Assembly (NCBI GenBank): GCA_016720545.1
Contig: JADKKK010000007.1
Coordinates: 124,001 to 188,000 of the forward strand
Origin: Myxococcales bacterium
GTDB lineage: Bacteria > Myxococcota_A > Polyangia > Polyangiales > Polyangiaceae
Length of the DNA stretch: 64,000 nt
Reading direction: 5' to 3'
Shown here: positions 46,899 to 55,367 of the stretch, one piece after another
How the letters are laid out: each line of letters begins with the position of its first letter
Numbering within the stretch: the first letter of the stretch is position 1
Translations under genes and position numbers: made by a program
Notes under the pieces: generated by a model
Told to the model about the DNA's origin: nothing
Databases searched by the model: none
What the model saw: only the letters and a program-made list of their open reading frames with translations

Positions 46899-46926
46899 AG
46901 TGTACGGCCCGCGGGCAGGGGCGCAA
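46899..46926 (-). promoter_or_regulatory. Candidate promoter of protease operon
   Basis: On the minus strand TTGCGC (46926-46921), 16-bp spacer, TACACT (46904-46899), about 46 bases before the start codon at 46852. Confidence 0.3.
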
Positions 46927-46961
46927 GATCTGGCTGCACACGGCGCCAGCGTGACGCACGT

Positions 46962-47828
46962 TCAGCCCTGACCGCCATCCTCGGCGAACGTGACCTCGGG
47001 GACCGAGGCGAGCAGCCCCGCCGCGTGGGCGCGCTTGAAGAGCTCCACGATCCCGAGGCGCACGTCGTCTGGCGCCTCGAGCGTGTCGGCGTTGGCGTAC
47101 ATCGTGAGGTAGCGGTCGAGGAGGCCGCGGTCGAGCGCGAGATCGCCTCGCGACTCGTCGGCGAGCAGGGCGTCCATCATCGCCTCGCGGTGCTCGAGCG
47201 CCCACGCGATGGACCGTTTGCAGAGCCTCGCGACGCGCTTCATCGTCTCGGGCCCGAGGCCGCGGCGCACCGCGTTTCCGCCAAGGGCGAGCGGCAGGCC
47301 CGTGAGCGCGGCGAACCCCTCGCCGAGGTCGCGCACGAGGGGGAAGCCCTCCGCTTCGTAGAGCAGGCGACCCTCGTGGATGAGCACCGCCGCGTCGACC
47401 TCGCCCGCGCGGAGGGCCTCGAACGAGCGAGCGTACGGGGCGATGGGGACGACGACCGGCTCGAACTCGGGCAGGAGCAGCCGCAGCACCATGGCCGCGG
47501 TGGTGCCGTGGCCGGGGATGCCGATGCGCTTGCCGCGGTACGCCTCGAGCGCCCCGCCCTCCCGCGACACGAGCACCGGGCCGTAGCCCCGACCGACGGA
47601 CGCGCCGCTCCGCATGAGGGCGTAGGTGCCCGAGAGGCGGGCGTAGGTGGCGACGCTGAGCGCGAGCACGTCGACCTCGCCCTTTGCAGCGAGATCATTG
47701 AGGGTTTCCGTGTCGGCTCGCGTGTGCCGGAAGGTCACCCCCTCCGTGTCGACGTCGCCGCGGAGCAGCGGCAGGAACATGAAGATGTCGTCGCTGTCGG
47801 GCGAGAACGCGAGGCTCAAGGTCGGCAC
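46962..47828 (-). CDS. mqnD: Menaquinone biosynthesis MqnD-type enzyme
   Basis: 288 residues from GTG 47828, with AGGAG 7 bases upstream. The start motif SPDSDDIFMFLPL and the segment YGPVLVSREGGALEAYRGKRIGIPG, then HEGRLLYEAEGF, match the MqnA/MqnD periplasmic-binding-like enzyme family. The early SP-x-xDDxFMF pattern favours MqnD, which forms 1,4-dihydroxy-6-naphthoate in the futalosine route to menaquinone. MqnA is a less likely alternative. No other mqn gene is in view. Divergent from the FAH-family gene. Confidence 0.8.
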   Translation of the reverse strand: MPTLSLAFSPDSDDIFMFLPLLRGDVDTEGVTFRHTRADTETLNDLAAKGEVDVLALSVATYARLSGTYALMRSGASVGRGYGPVLVSREGGALEAYRGKRIGIPGHGTTAAMVLRLLLPEFEPVVVPIAPYARSFEALRAGEVDAAVLIHEGRLLYEAEGFPLVRDLGEGFAALTGLPLALGGNAVRRGLGPETMKRVARLCKRSIAWALEHREAMMDALLADESRGDLALDRGLLDRYLTMYANADTLEAPDDVRLGIVELFKRAHAAGLLASVPEVTFAEDGGQG

Positions 47829-48017
47829 GGGAGGCTCCTGGCAGGCGGGCAGCGAGGCGAGCGGGCCACCCCGCCCCGCCCCATCGCGCGCCACTTTGCG
47901 CACGGACGACGCGGGGAAGGCAACCCTCGTCGACCGCGGCGGCCCTCACGTAGGGCGCGAGGCGCCTTGGGACCAGCCGCGCGTGTCCTCGGGCGCGCGA
48001 TTTGGTACACCGTGGCG

Positions 48018-48782
48018 ATGCGCGTCGCGGTGCTCGATCAAGGAAGTGGCCCCTCGTTCTATCGGCTCGACGACGACGCCTGGGCGACGGCTTTCGACGG
48101 GTCGCCGTTCGAGGGAGGCCTCCTCGGCGAGCGGCGCGTGCGCTGGCTCCCGACCGAGCTTCGGGCGCCGGTCCGACCCTCCAAGGTCGTGTGCGTGGGC
48201 CGAAACTACGCGGCGCACGCGAAGGAGCTGGGCAACGAGGTGCCGAAGGAGCCGCTGCTCTTCCTCAAGCCCCCGAGCGCCATCATCGGGCCGGGCGAGC
48301 AGATCGTGCGGCCGCGCGCGAGCGAGCGGGTGGAGCACGAGGCCGAGCTCGGGGTGGTCGTCGGGCGGCGCGCGCGGCGCGTGTCACCCGAGGAAGCGCT
48401 GGGGTACGTGTTCGGGTACACGTGCGTGTGCGACGTGACCGCCCGCGACCTCCAGCGGAAGGACGTGCAGTTCACCCGGGCGAAGGGCTTCGACACGTTC
48501 TGCCCTACCGGGCCGTGGCTCGAGACCGAGCTCGATCCGTCCGACCTCGCCGTGCGCTGCCTCGTCTCCGGCGCGCTCCGCCAGTCGGGGCGCACGTCGC
48601 AGATGGTGTTCTCGGTGGCCACGCTGCTCAGCGCCATGAGCCACGTCATGACCCTCGAGCCCGGCGATCTGCTGGTGACGGGCACGCCCGAGGGGGTAGG
48701 GCCGCTGGCCGCGGGCGACGAGCTCGTGGTGGCCATCGACGGCATCGGAGAGCTGCGCGTCGGCGTGCGCGACCAGGCGTGA
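48018..48782 (+). CDS. Fumarylacetoacetate hydrolase (FAH) family protein
   Basis: 254 residues from ATG 48018, with TACACC (48006-48011) 6 bases upstream. N-terminal cap, then the FAH fold: KVVCVGRNYAAHAKELGN, KPPSAIIGPGEQI, the metal-binding HEAELGVVVG, GYVFGYTCVCDVTARDLQ, FDTFCPTGPW and DLLVTGTPEGVGPL. The family hydrolyses or decarboxylates beta-diketones or oxaloacetate-type acids with Mg2+. Substrate is unknown. Its stop is overlapped by the next gene (GTGA). Confidence 0.88.
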   Translation: MRVAVLDQGSGPSFYRLDDDAWATAFDGSPFEGGLLGERRVRWLPTELRAPVRPSKVVCVGRNYAAHAKELGNEVPKEPLLFLKPPSAIIGPGEQIVRPRASERVEHEAELGVVVGRRARRVSPEEALGYVFGYTCVCDVTARDLQRKDVQFTRAKGFDTFCPTGPWLETELDPSDLAVRCLVSGALRQSGRTSQMVFSVATLLSAMSHVMTLEPGDLLVTGTPEGVGPLAAGDELVVAIDGIGELRVGVRDQA

Positions 48783-49657
48783 CCGCGCCCTCGCAGCGCG
48801 CGCGCCTCGTCGCCGTGGGCGTCGTGTCGCTCGTGGGCATCGGGCTCGCCGTAGTGGTCGCGGTGGGGCACTCCCCGGCTCCCGGCGCCTCGTGCGGCGG
48901 TGGCTTCTTCCCACGCGCCGCGCGCTGCTGCGTGGCGCCGACCGGCGCGTGCGGTGGCGGCGACGCGCCGTCCGGGCTGCCGTGCCCCACGCCGCTCACG
49001 CGCGGCCCGAGGGGCTGCGTGGGGGCGCCTCGCCGCGTGGCCATCCCCGAGACCGACGTGCTCGTGGGCCCCTCCGACTGGGAGGCCGAGGGCCGGGTCG
49101 CCCCGAGGCGCGTGCATACCGCACCTTTTTGGATCGACGCCTTCGAAGCGCAGGTGGACGAGCTCACCTGCCCGACCTGCCTCATGCCGCGCCCTGCGCT
49201 CTACAGGGCCGGCGATCCTGGGCGGGCGATGGGCGGGCTCGATCTCGCCACCGCGCGGGCGCACTGCGCGGCGAAGGGCGGGCGTCTCCCCACCGACGAC
49301 GAGTGGCTCGTGGCGGCCGGCGGCGCCCGGCCGCGTAGGTACCCGTGGGGCGACACCGGCGCGGTGTGCCGGCGGGGCGCGTGGGGCACCGCGCGGGGCC
49401 CGTGCGCCACGGGCGGCGAGGGCCCCGACACCGTGGGCGCGCACGTCGACGGGGACAGCGACCTCGGCGTGCACGACCTGGCGGGGAACGTGGCCGAGTG
49501 GGTCGAGACTCCGAGCGGCCAGCCGCGCCTCCGCGGCGGCTCGTTCGCCACGTCGCTCGCCACCGAGCTGCGTACGTGGGCCTCGCGCGACGTCGGCCCC
49601 GACGCCCGCGACGACGCGGGGGTTCGCTGTGCCTACGACGCCGCACGCGGGCGATGA
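48779..49657 (+). CDS. SUMF1-fold protein, likely non-catalytic, membrane-anchored
   Basis: 292 residues from GTG 48779. One N-terminal membrane segment (about 10-28) leads to a Cys-rich loop (ASCGGGFFP, RCCVAPTGACGGGD, LPCPTPLTRGPRGC). Residues about 95-285 form an FGE-sulfatase fold: HTAPFWIDAFEAQVDE, GGRLPTDDEWLVAAGGARPRR, GVHDLAGNVAEWVE, RGGSF. The catalytic cysteines of formylglycine enzymes are absent. It is translationally coupled to the FAH-family gene, an odd pair. A 9-bp repeat array follows the stop. Confidence 0.82.
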   Translation: MTAPSQRARLVAVGVVSLVGIGLAVVVAVGHSPAPGASCGGGFFPRAARCCVAPTGACGGGDAPSGLPCPTPLTRGPRGCVGAPRRVAIPETDVLVGPSDWEAEGRVAPRRVHTAPFWIDAFEAQVDELTCPTCLMPRPALYRAGDPGRAMGGLDLATARAHCAAKGGRLPTDDEWLVAAGGARPRRYPWGDTGAVCRRGAWGTARGPCATGGEGPDTVGAHVDGDSDLGVHDLAGNVAEWVETPSGQPRLRGGSFATSLATELRTWASRDVGPDARDDAGVRCAYDAARGR

Positions 49658-49675
49658 CCGGTGCGGTCGACGGCT

Positions 49676-49702
49676 GCGACATCCGCGACGTCCGCGACAT
49701 CA
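49676..49702. repeat. Three tandem copies of a 9-bp unit (GCGACATCC)
   Basis: GCGACATCC, GCGACGTCC, GCGACATCA lie 19 bp after the SUMF1-fold gene stop. Another intergenic 9-bp array, like the one after pstB. Confidence 0.7.
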
Positions 49703-49764
49703 GGTAGGGCTTGCCGTGGCGCCCCGCCGGGCACAAACCTCCGGGCTCACCGAGAGGGCCCCCT

Positions 49765-51003
49765 ATGACGTGCGCAGTCTTGACCATCGGCACCGAGCTC
49801 ACCCGCGGCGAGCTCGTGAACGGCAACGCCGCCTGGCTCTCCGAGCGGCTGACCGAGCTCGGCTTCGAGGTGGGCGAGCACCTCGTGATCCCCGACGACC
49901 GGACGCGCGTGGTCGGCGCGCTGAAGCGCATGGCGGCCGGGTTCGAGCTCGTCGTCGTGACGGGGGGGCTCGGCCCGACCACGGACGACCTCACCACCGA
50001 GTGCGCGGCGACAGCCCTCGGGGTTGGGCTCGTGCGCGACGAGGCGTCCCTCGCGCACATGCGCGCGCGCTTCACGAGGCTCGGTCGCACAATGAGCCAA
50101 ACGAACGAAAAACAAGCAGATTTTCCGGAAGGGGCCGAGGTGCTGGCGAACCCCGTGGGCAGCGCCGCGGGCTTCGGGATCGTGCTCGACGGGTGCCGCT
50201 TCTTCTTCATGCCCGGGGTGCCGAGCGAGATGGAGCGCATGTTCGAGGTCGAGGTGATCCCCCGCGTCCGCGCCCTCGCCCCGGCGGACACCCACCAGAT
50301 CAGCCTGCGGACGTTCGGCATGGCGGAGAGCGTCATCGGCGAGCGGCTCGCGGGGATCGAGGCGGGCTACCCCGGCGTCACCCTCGGGTACCGGGCGCAC
50401 TTCCCCGAGGTGGAGGTGAAGGTCCACGCGCGCGCCGACGCCGCCGTCGAGGCGCGGGCGCTCGCCGAGGCCGCGGCGGCCGAGGTCCGCGAGCGGCTCG
50501 GTGAGGCCGTGTGGGGCGAGGGGCGCGGCGCGTTCGCCGAGGTGGTCGCGCGGGCGTTCGTCGACCGGCACCTGACGATGGCGCTCGCCGAGAGCTGCAC
50601 CGGTGGGCTCGTGGCGCACCTCCTCACGCGGGGGGCGGGCGCGAGCGCGTATTTTCTCGCGGGCGCCGTGACGTACGCCAACTCCGCGAAGACCACGTTC
50701 GCGGGCGTCTCGCCTGACACGCTGGCCGCGCACGGCGCCGTCAGCCCGGAGGTCGCGCGCGAGATGGCCGAGGGCGTGCGCCTCCGGGCGGGCGCCGACG
50801 TCGGCCTCGCGATCACGGGCGTCGCCGGGCCGGGGGGCGGCTCGGTCGAGAAGCCCGTGGGCACGGTCTACCTCGCGGTGTCGACGGCGCGCGAGACCCG
50901 GGTCGAGCACCGGTCCTTCGCGCACGATCGCGAGCACGTCCAGGCGTACGCGGCGCGCTGTGGCCTCGAGCTCTTGCGCCGGGCCGCGGCCGAGCTCACG
51001 TGA
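49765..51003 (+). CDS. cinA: CinA-family nicotinamide mononucleotide deamidase
   Basis: 412 residues. N-terminal MoaB/COG1058 domain: VLTIGTELTRGELVNGN, VVVTGGLGPTTDD, NPVGSAAGFGI. C-terminal CinA/PncC domain: LAESCTGGLVAHLL, AITGVAGPGGGSVEKPVGTVYLA. The C-domain deamidates NMN to NaMN in NAD recycling; the N-domain has been linked to ADP-ribose pyrophosphatase activity. Both catalytic parts look complete. Tail-to-tail with 51007, gap 3 bp. Confidence 0.93.
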   Translation: MTCAVLTIGTELTRGELVNGNAAWLSERLTELGFEVGEHLVIPDDRTRVVGALKRMAAGFELVVVTGGLGPTTDDLTTECAATALGVGLVRDEASLAHMRARFTRLGRTMSQTNEKQADFPEGAEVLANPVGSAAGFGIVLDGCRFFFMPGVPSEMERMFEVEVIPRVRALAPADTHQISLRTFGMAESVIGERLAGIEAGYPGVTLGYRAHFPEVEVKVHARADAAVEARALAEAAAAEVRERLGEAVWGEGRGAFAEVVARAFVDRHLTMALAESCTGGLVAHLLTRGAGASAYFLAGAVTYANSAKTTFAGVSPDTLAAHGAVSPEVAREMAEGVRLRAGADVGLAITGVAGPGGGSVEKPVGTVYLAVSTARETRVEHRSFAHDREHVQAYAARCGLELLRRAAAELT

Positions 51004-51006
51004 GCC

Positions 51007-52452
51007 TCACCTGACCGTCGCGCCCTGCGCCAGCACCTCGTCGGCCCACTTTCGGGTCGAGGCGCACGTGGCCTTCGGCGTCCACACGGCCGAGACGCTG
51101 CGCTCTGCCGGCCCCGCGAGGAGCGCGAGGGCGCGCCCGCGTCGCGCGAGCGCGAGGGGCCCGAGCGCCGGCCGCTCGACGCACACGAAGCTCGCGTCGT
51201 TCGCGCCGATCCGTCCGGCCGAGCCGCCCGGGCCGGCGATCCCCGCGATTCCAGGCTTCATTTTCTCGAAGGCCCGCTTCGCGAAGCCGTCGCCCGCGGG
51301 GCCGTCTTTGTCGTACACGACGAGCTCGGCGTTCGCCCACTCGGCGCCCCGCGAGAACACGCCGGTGCGATCGCCACCCCAGCCCGCGGCCGCGGCGCGC
51401 GCGTCGGCCGGGCGCGCCCACTCCTCGAACGCGATGAGCAGCCCGCCCTCGCCGGTCGTGTCCTCGTCGACGCGGGCGAACCCGGGGCCGAGCGCCGTGG
51501 CGGTGGGCGCGGGCACGACCAACGCCGGCTCGTGGGACGCCCACTTCGCCGGGTGGAGCACCTGTTCGGTCGACGTGGGCAGGCTCCTCCAGGCCTCGTC
51601 GACCCGCGCGAACCCACCCTCGCGACGGAGCGCGTGCACGAACAACGTGCCCTCGACATAGGGAAAAACGAGGGTGCTGCGCAGAAAACGCGGCGCGTTC
51701 GCGGCCTCGCCGACGTTCATGGCGTTCATGAGCATGTTCGTGAACATGGCCTCGGGCAGGTCGAGCGCGGTCTGACCCTGCGGGCGCATCATCACGTCGA
51801 GCATCGCGCTCGTGGCGTCGCCCTCGGCCAGGAGGCTCCCGGCCATGACCTGATCGCTCATCCCGGGGTGGTAGCCGGAGCGCTTCTTGAGGTCGAAGTG
51901 CTGGTCTTGGAGGGCGTGGACGAGCTCGTGGGAGAGCGCGAGCTGCGCCGTGTCGCCCGTGAGGTCGGCGGCCACGTACATCGTGCCCGTCTTCGGCTCG
52001 TAGAAGCCGTCGAGCTGCGCCTCGAGCAGGGCCGACAGCTCCTTCAGGTAGTCGAAGGGCGTCGGCGCGAAGCCCATGAGCTCCACGACGCGCGCGTCGC
52101 GCTCGAGCGCCGCGGGCGGATATTCGTCGTTCGCCTTCCGGCGCACGGCGGCGACGAGCTCGGTGCGCTCGAGCACCACGCCTGGCACCGGGCGAAGCGC
52201 CGCGAGCCCGCGCGCCTCGCTGGCGCGTCGCAAAATGGCCGCGATCCGCTTCTCCTGTGGGGAGGGGCCCGGTGTGCCCGCGCGCGCGGCGCCGGCCGGC
52301 GGGACCGCGGGATCGGCGCTCGGCACCGCAGCCGGCGGCGTGGCGCGGGGGGTCAGCGCGGGGACCCGCGGCCCATCGCACCCCGCGAGGCCCGCCCACG
52401 AGGCGGCCGCGAGGCAGGCCCACCACCGAGCCCTACCCGCGGCGCGGCTCAT
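51007..52452 (-). CDS. Zinc metallopeptidase-like lipoprotein (HELVH)
   Basis: 481 residues. Lipobox LAGC (C25). A Pro-rich linker (30-65) and helical part precede the zinc motif SHELVHALQDQHF (HELVH 175-179), followed by LLAEGDAT where E210 may be the third ligand. The C-terminal half mixes strands and helices with no other motif. It resembles secreted gluzincin-like proteins with unknown substrates. ATG 52452 overlaps the rpe stop (ATGA), pairing a protease with a sugar-phosphate enzyme. Confidence 0.78.
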   Translation of the reverse strand: MSRAAGRARWWACLAAASWAGLAGCDGPRVPALTPRATPPAAVPSADPAVPPAGAARAGTPGPSPQEKRIAAILRRASEARGLAALRPVPGVVLERTELVAAVRRKANDEYPPAALERDARVVELMGFAPTPFDYLKELSALLEAQLDGFYEPKTGTMYVAADLTGDTAQLALSHELVHALQDQHFDLKKRSGYHPGMSDQVMAGSLLAEGDATSAMLDVMMRPQGQTALDLPEAMFTNMLMNAMNVGEAANAPRFLRSTLVFPYVEGTLFVHALRREGGFARVDEAWRSLPTSTEQVLHPAKWASHEPALVVPAPTATALGPGFARVDEDTTGEGGLLIAFEEWARPADARAAAAGWGGDRTGVFSRGAEWANAELVVYDKDGPAGDGFAKRAFEKMKPGIAGIAGPGGSAGRIGANDASFVCVERPALGPLALARRGRALALLAGPAERSVSAVWTPKATCASTRKWADEVLAQGATVR

Positions 52453-53111
52453 GCCGGGCTCCGGAGCGCGGCGATCGCCTCGGCGTAGCTCGGCGCGGAG
52501 AAGACGGCGTTGCCCGCCACGAGCACGTCCGCGCCCGCGTCGACCACTCGCTGGGCGTTGCCGCGGTGCACCCCGCCGTCGACCTCGAGGTCGATCGCGA
52601 GGCCCTGCGCGTCGATGAGCCGGCGCACGCGCTCGATCTTTGGCAGCGCCGGCTCGATGAAGCTCTGCCCGCCGAAGCCCGGGTTCACGGTCATCACCAG
52701 CACGAGATCGGTCACCTCGAGGACGTAGCGTAGCGCGTGCTCGTCGGTGCTGGGGTTCAGCACGACGCCCGCGCGCTTCCCCAGGGAGCGTATGTGCGAC
52801 AGAGTGCGATGGAGGTGGGTGCTCGCCTCAGCGTGCACCGAGATCGTGTCGGCTCCTGCCTCGGCGAAGGCCTCCACGTAGCGTTCGGGCTCCACGATCA
52901 TGAGGTGGCAGTCGAGCGGCAGCCTCGTCACCTTGCGGAGCGCCGCCACGACGGGTGGGCCGAGCGTGATGTTGGGGACGAAGCGCCCGTCCATCACGTC
53001 CACGTGGATCCAGTCGGCGCCGGCCGCCTCGAGCGCCCGGACCTCCTCGCCCAGGCGGGCGAAGTCGGCAGAGAGGATCGACGGGGCGACTCGCACGCGC
53101 GCACGGCTCAT
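52449..53111 (-). CDS. rpe: Ribulose-phosphate 3-epimerase
   Basis: 220 residues, normal for Rpe. TIM-barrel motifs: VAPSILSADFARLGEE, DVMDGRFVPNITLGPP, LDCHLMIVEP, MTVNPGFGGQSFIE, LEVDGGV and AGNAVF. It interconverts ribulose-5-phosphate and xylulose-5-phosphate in the pentose-phosphate pathway. First gene of the overlapping pair with the lipoprotein downstream. Confidence 0.95.
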   Translation of the reverse strand: MSRARVRVAPSILSADFARLGEEVRALEAAGADWIHVDVMDGRFVPNITLGPPVVAALRKVTRLPLDCHLMIVEPERYVEAFAEAGADTISVHAEASTHLHRTLSHIRSLGKRAGVVLNPSTDEHALRYVLEVTDLVLVMTVNPGFGGQSFIEPALPKIERVRRLIDAQGLAIDLEVDGGVHRGNAQRVVDAGADVLVAGNAVFSAPSYAEAIAALRSPA

Positions 53112-53237
53112 GTCCCGTGGTTCGCAGCCCGCGACCGCTGCGTCAAGCGCGGCGTGGCGCGCGCACGCGCGAGGCGCAGTTTCTGCGTGGGTCGCTCGGC
53201 CTTGCGTCGCGCAGTGAATGGGTCGAACCTGTGCGTG

Positions 53238-53687
53238 ATGCAGACGCGCGAGATCACCAAGGCGTACTTCGACGAGATCGTCGAGGTGATCGATCGCTGG
53301 TGGGGGGGGCCCATCGGGACGTTCGCCCACCCCATCTTCTTCTACGAGCTCGGCGACCACGCCCTCATCGTGGAGGAAGACAACAAGATGATTGGCTTCT
53401 TGCTCGGCTTCATCGCGCATCGACCCGTGCGCACCGGCTATGTCCACCTCGTGGGCATTCACCCCGACTACCGCCGCCGTGGGGTCGGGCGCGTGCTGTA
53501 CGCCGAGTTCACCGAGCGCTGCCGGCGGGCCGAGTGCGAGCGCATGAAGGCCATCACCACCCTCGGAAACGAGGGCTCGATTCGGTTCCACGAGGCCGTC
53601 GGCTGGGAGACCGAGGCGATTGACGATTACGCGGGTCGCGACCGGAAGCGCCTCGTGTTCACCAAGGTGCTCGGCCCGAGCGCCTGA
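53238..53687 (+). CDS. GNAT-family N-acetyltransferase
   Basis: 149 residues from ATG 53238. The acetyl-CoA site is clear: VGIHPDYRRRGVGRVLYAEF (motif A RxxGxG at about 83-88). The last strands contain GNEGSIRFHEAVGWE, typical of GNAT motif B. Acceptor is not known. The next gene starts 16 bp after its stop, so they may be co-transcribed. Confidence 0.88.
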   Translation: MQTREITKAYFDEIVEVIDRWWGGPIGTFAHPIFFYELGDHALIVEEDNKMIGFLLGFIAHRPVRTGYVHLVGIHPDYRRRGVGRVLYAEFTERCRRAECERMKAITTLGNEGSIRFHEAVGWETEAIDDYAGRDRKRLVFTKVLGPSA

Positions 53688-53703
53688 TGTCGAAAGGAAG
53701 CCC

Positions 53704-54249
53704 GTGACCGACCGCTCGTCTTCACGCATGCTCGTCGCGCCACGCGTCGACGCTCCCGTCACCCCCGCCCAGCTTCGCGAGATAGGCCTCTTCGGCGCGC
53801 TCCCCGACGACGTGCTCGAGCACCTGTGCGGCACGCTGAAGACGCTGCGGGTCCACCCGGGCGACGTCATCTTCCGCGAGGGCGAACACGGCAGGGAGCT
53901 CTACGTGGTCCTCGAGGGCGAGATGGAGGTCATGAAGAAGAGCCGCCGCGGCCGCGACACCCGCGTGGCGATCTTCGGGCCGAACGACGCGTTCGGCGAG
54001 ATGTCGATCATCGACCTCCAGCCGCGCTCGGCCAGCGTGCGCTCGCTCGGCCAGGCTCGCCTCCTCCGGGTCTCGTCGGAGGACATGGACGCCCTCTACC
54101 GCTACGACCTGAAGGCCTACACGCTCATCGTGCTGAACATCGCGCGCGAGATGTCTCGGAGACTGCGCGTCACCGACGGCCTGCTCGCCGACTTCGCGTC
54201 GAACCTCCTCGACGAGTACGTGGTGGCCGAGCCGCGCGCGAAGGCGTGA
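53704..54249 (+). CDS. Cyclic-nucleotide-binding domain protein without DNA-binding domain
   Basis: 181 residues from GTG 53704, preceded by AAGGAAG. The cNMP fold covers about 22-140: GLFGALPDDVLEHL, GDVIFREGEHGRELYVVLEGEMEV, phosphate-binding-cassette segment FGEMSIIDLQPRSASVRS. The helices after the cassette end YVVAEPRAKA; no CRP winged helix follows. It probably senses cAMP or a similar nucleotide and acts through a partner. The RSAS segment has the conserved arginine of ligand binders. Confidence 0.85.
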   Translation: MTDRSSSRMLVAPRVDAPVTPAQLREIGLFGALPDDVLEHLCGTLKTLRVHPGDVIFREGEHGRELYVVLEGEMEVMKKSRRGRDTRVAIFGPNDAFGEMSIIDLQPRSASVRSLGQARLLRVSSEDMDALYRYDLKAYTLIVLNIAREMSRRLRVTDGLLADFASNLLDEYVVAEPRAKA

Positions 54250-54263
54250 GGGTCCCCTGAGGG

Positions 54264-55367
54264 CTACTTCGCGGGGAGCGGGAGGGGGCGCTCGCCGCGG
54301 AGTGAGGGGACGATCACGCGCTCCGAGAGGGCGCGCGAGAACTTCACCGAGCCTCCCTCGAGCAGGTGATCGCCGTCGCCGAAGTCGGAGTTCACCAGGC
54401 CGGGAAAATCGTTGAAGTTCACGAGCTCGGTGCCGTGCGCGCGGGCCTCGGCCTCGAGGGTCGCGACGTACTCGGGGTAATACCCCGCGGCGTCGTTGTT
54501 GCGGTCGAGCTGCCTCGCCTGCGGAGTGCCCACGATCGCCACCTTCACGCCCGCGCCCTCGAGGCGGGCGAGCGCGCGCGAGAAGTAACGCATCGACCCG
54601 CCGCGGTCGAAGTGTTTGGGCGCGTAGAAGTTCGGGCGATAGGCCTCGGCGCGCCCGGTGGCGCGGACGTTCTGGGTGTACGGGTCGACCGACCCGCCGA
54701 AGCTCACCCAGCCCTGACGACCGGGGTCGGCGTAGCCCTGCGGCGCCACTCCGCGGAGCACCTGGTTGAGCACGTGGGTGCGCGCGCCGTAGCTCTGAAA
54801 CATGCCCACGGTGAGGTCGGTGAAGGCCTCCTCCGCGTCGCTCGCCGCGAAAAAAAGGCCCAGAGCGTGGCGCGGGCGCACGGCGGAGATCCACTTGGCC
54901 GAGGAGGGCACGCTGGTCGTGGGGCAGCACGTCCACTCGATGGGGCTCATGCCGAACACGAACAGGGCGGGGCGCTTCAGGCCGGGCCGGAGCACGTCCT
55001 CGACGGTGAGCAGGTAGCCCGGCAGATCGCCCGCAGGCACACCGAAGTTGTAGACCGACACCGGGTGGCCGACCGCCTGCGTGGCGAGCCGACTCAGCAG
55101 CGGGGTGTTGGCCCCGTGGTACACCCGCGAGCTGCCGACGACCACGACGTCGGCGCCGCCGCCTCGGGCGTAGTCGGCGACCTTGGTCTGGTAGGTGTCG
55201 GTGGGGACGATCGCTGCGGGGAGCGGCGAGCGCCGATAGGCTTGTTCACCCGCGAAGAGGGCGACCGCGAGCACCGCCGCGGACACGAGGAACGAGGCGG
55301 GCCCCTGCGGCGCCGGTCGCTCGCTCGTGGCGTCCGTCGCCTGGGCCGCTGCGGTCTCGCGGGTCAT
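54264..55367 (-). CDS. Membrane-anchored SGNH-type esterase/acyltransferase-like protein
   Basis: 367 residues from ATG 55367, overlapping the preceding gene's stop (ATGA). One N-terminal membrane anchor (about 28-45). SGNH-like blocks: VVVVGSSRVYHGAN (nucleophile Ser in GSSR), the middle YNFGVPAGDLP, and the DGDHLLEGGSVKFS segment with the catalytic Asp/His pattern. This matches extracytoplasmic proteins that modify glycans, such as O-acetylation partners. The substrate is probably the glycan of the surrounding cluster. Confidence 0.8.
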   Translation of the reverse strand: MTRETAAAQATDATSERPAPQGPASFLVSAAVLAVALFAGEQAYRRSPLPAAIVPTDTYQTKVADYARGGGADVVVVGSSRVYHGANTPLLSRLATQAVGHPVSVYNFGVPAGDLPGYLLTVEDVLRPGLKRPALFVFGMSPIEWTCCPTTSVPSSAKWISAVRPRHALGLFFAASDAEEAFTDLTVGMFQSYGARTHVLNQVLRGVAPQGYADPGRQGWVSFGGSVDPYTQNVRATGRAEAYRPNFYAPKHFDRGGSMRYFSRALARLEGAGVKVAIVGTPQARQLDRNNDAAGYYPEYVATLEAEARAHGTELVNFNDFPGLVNSDFGDGDHLLEGGSVKFSRALSERVIVPSLRGERPLPLPAK

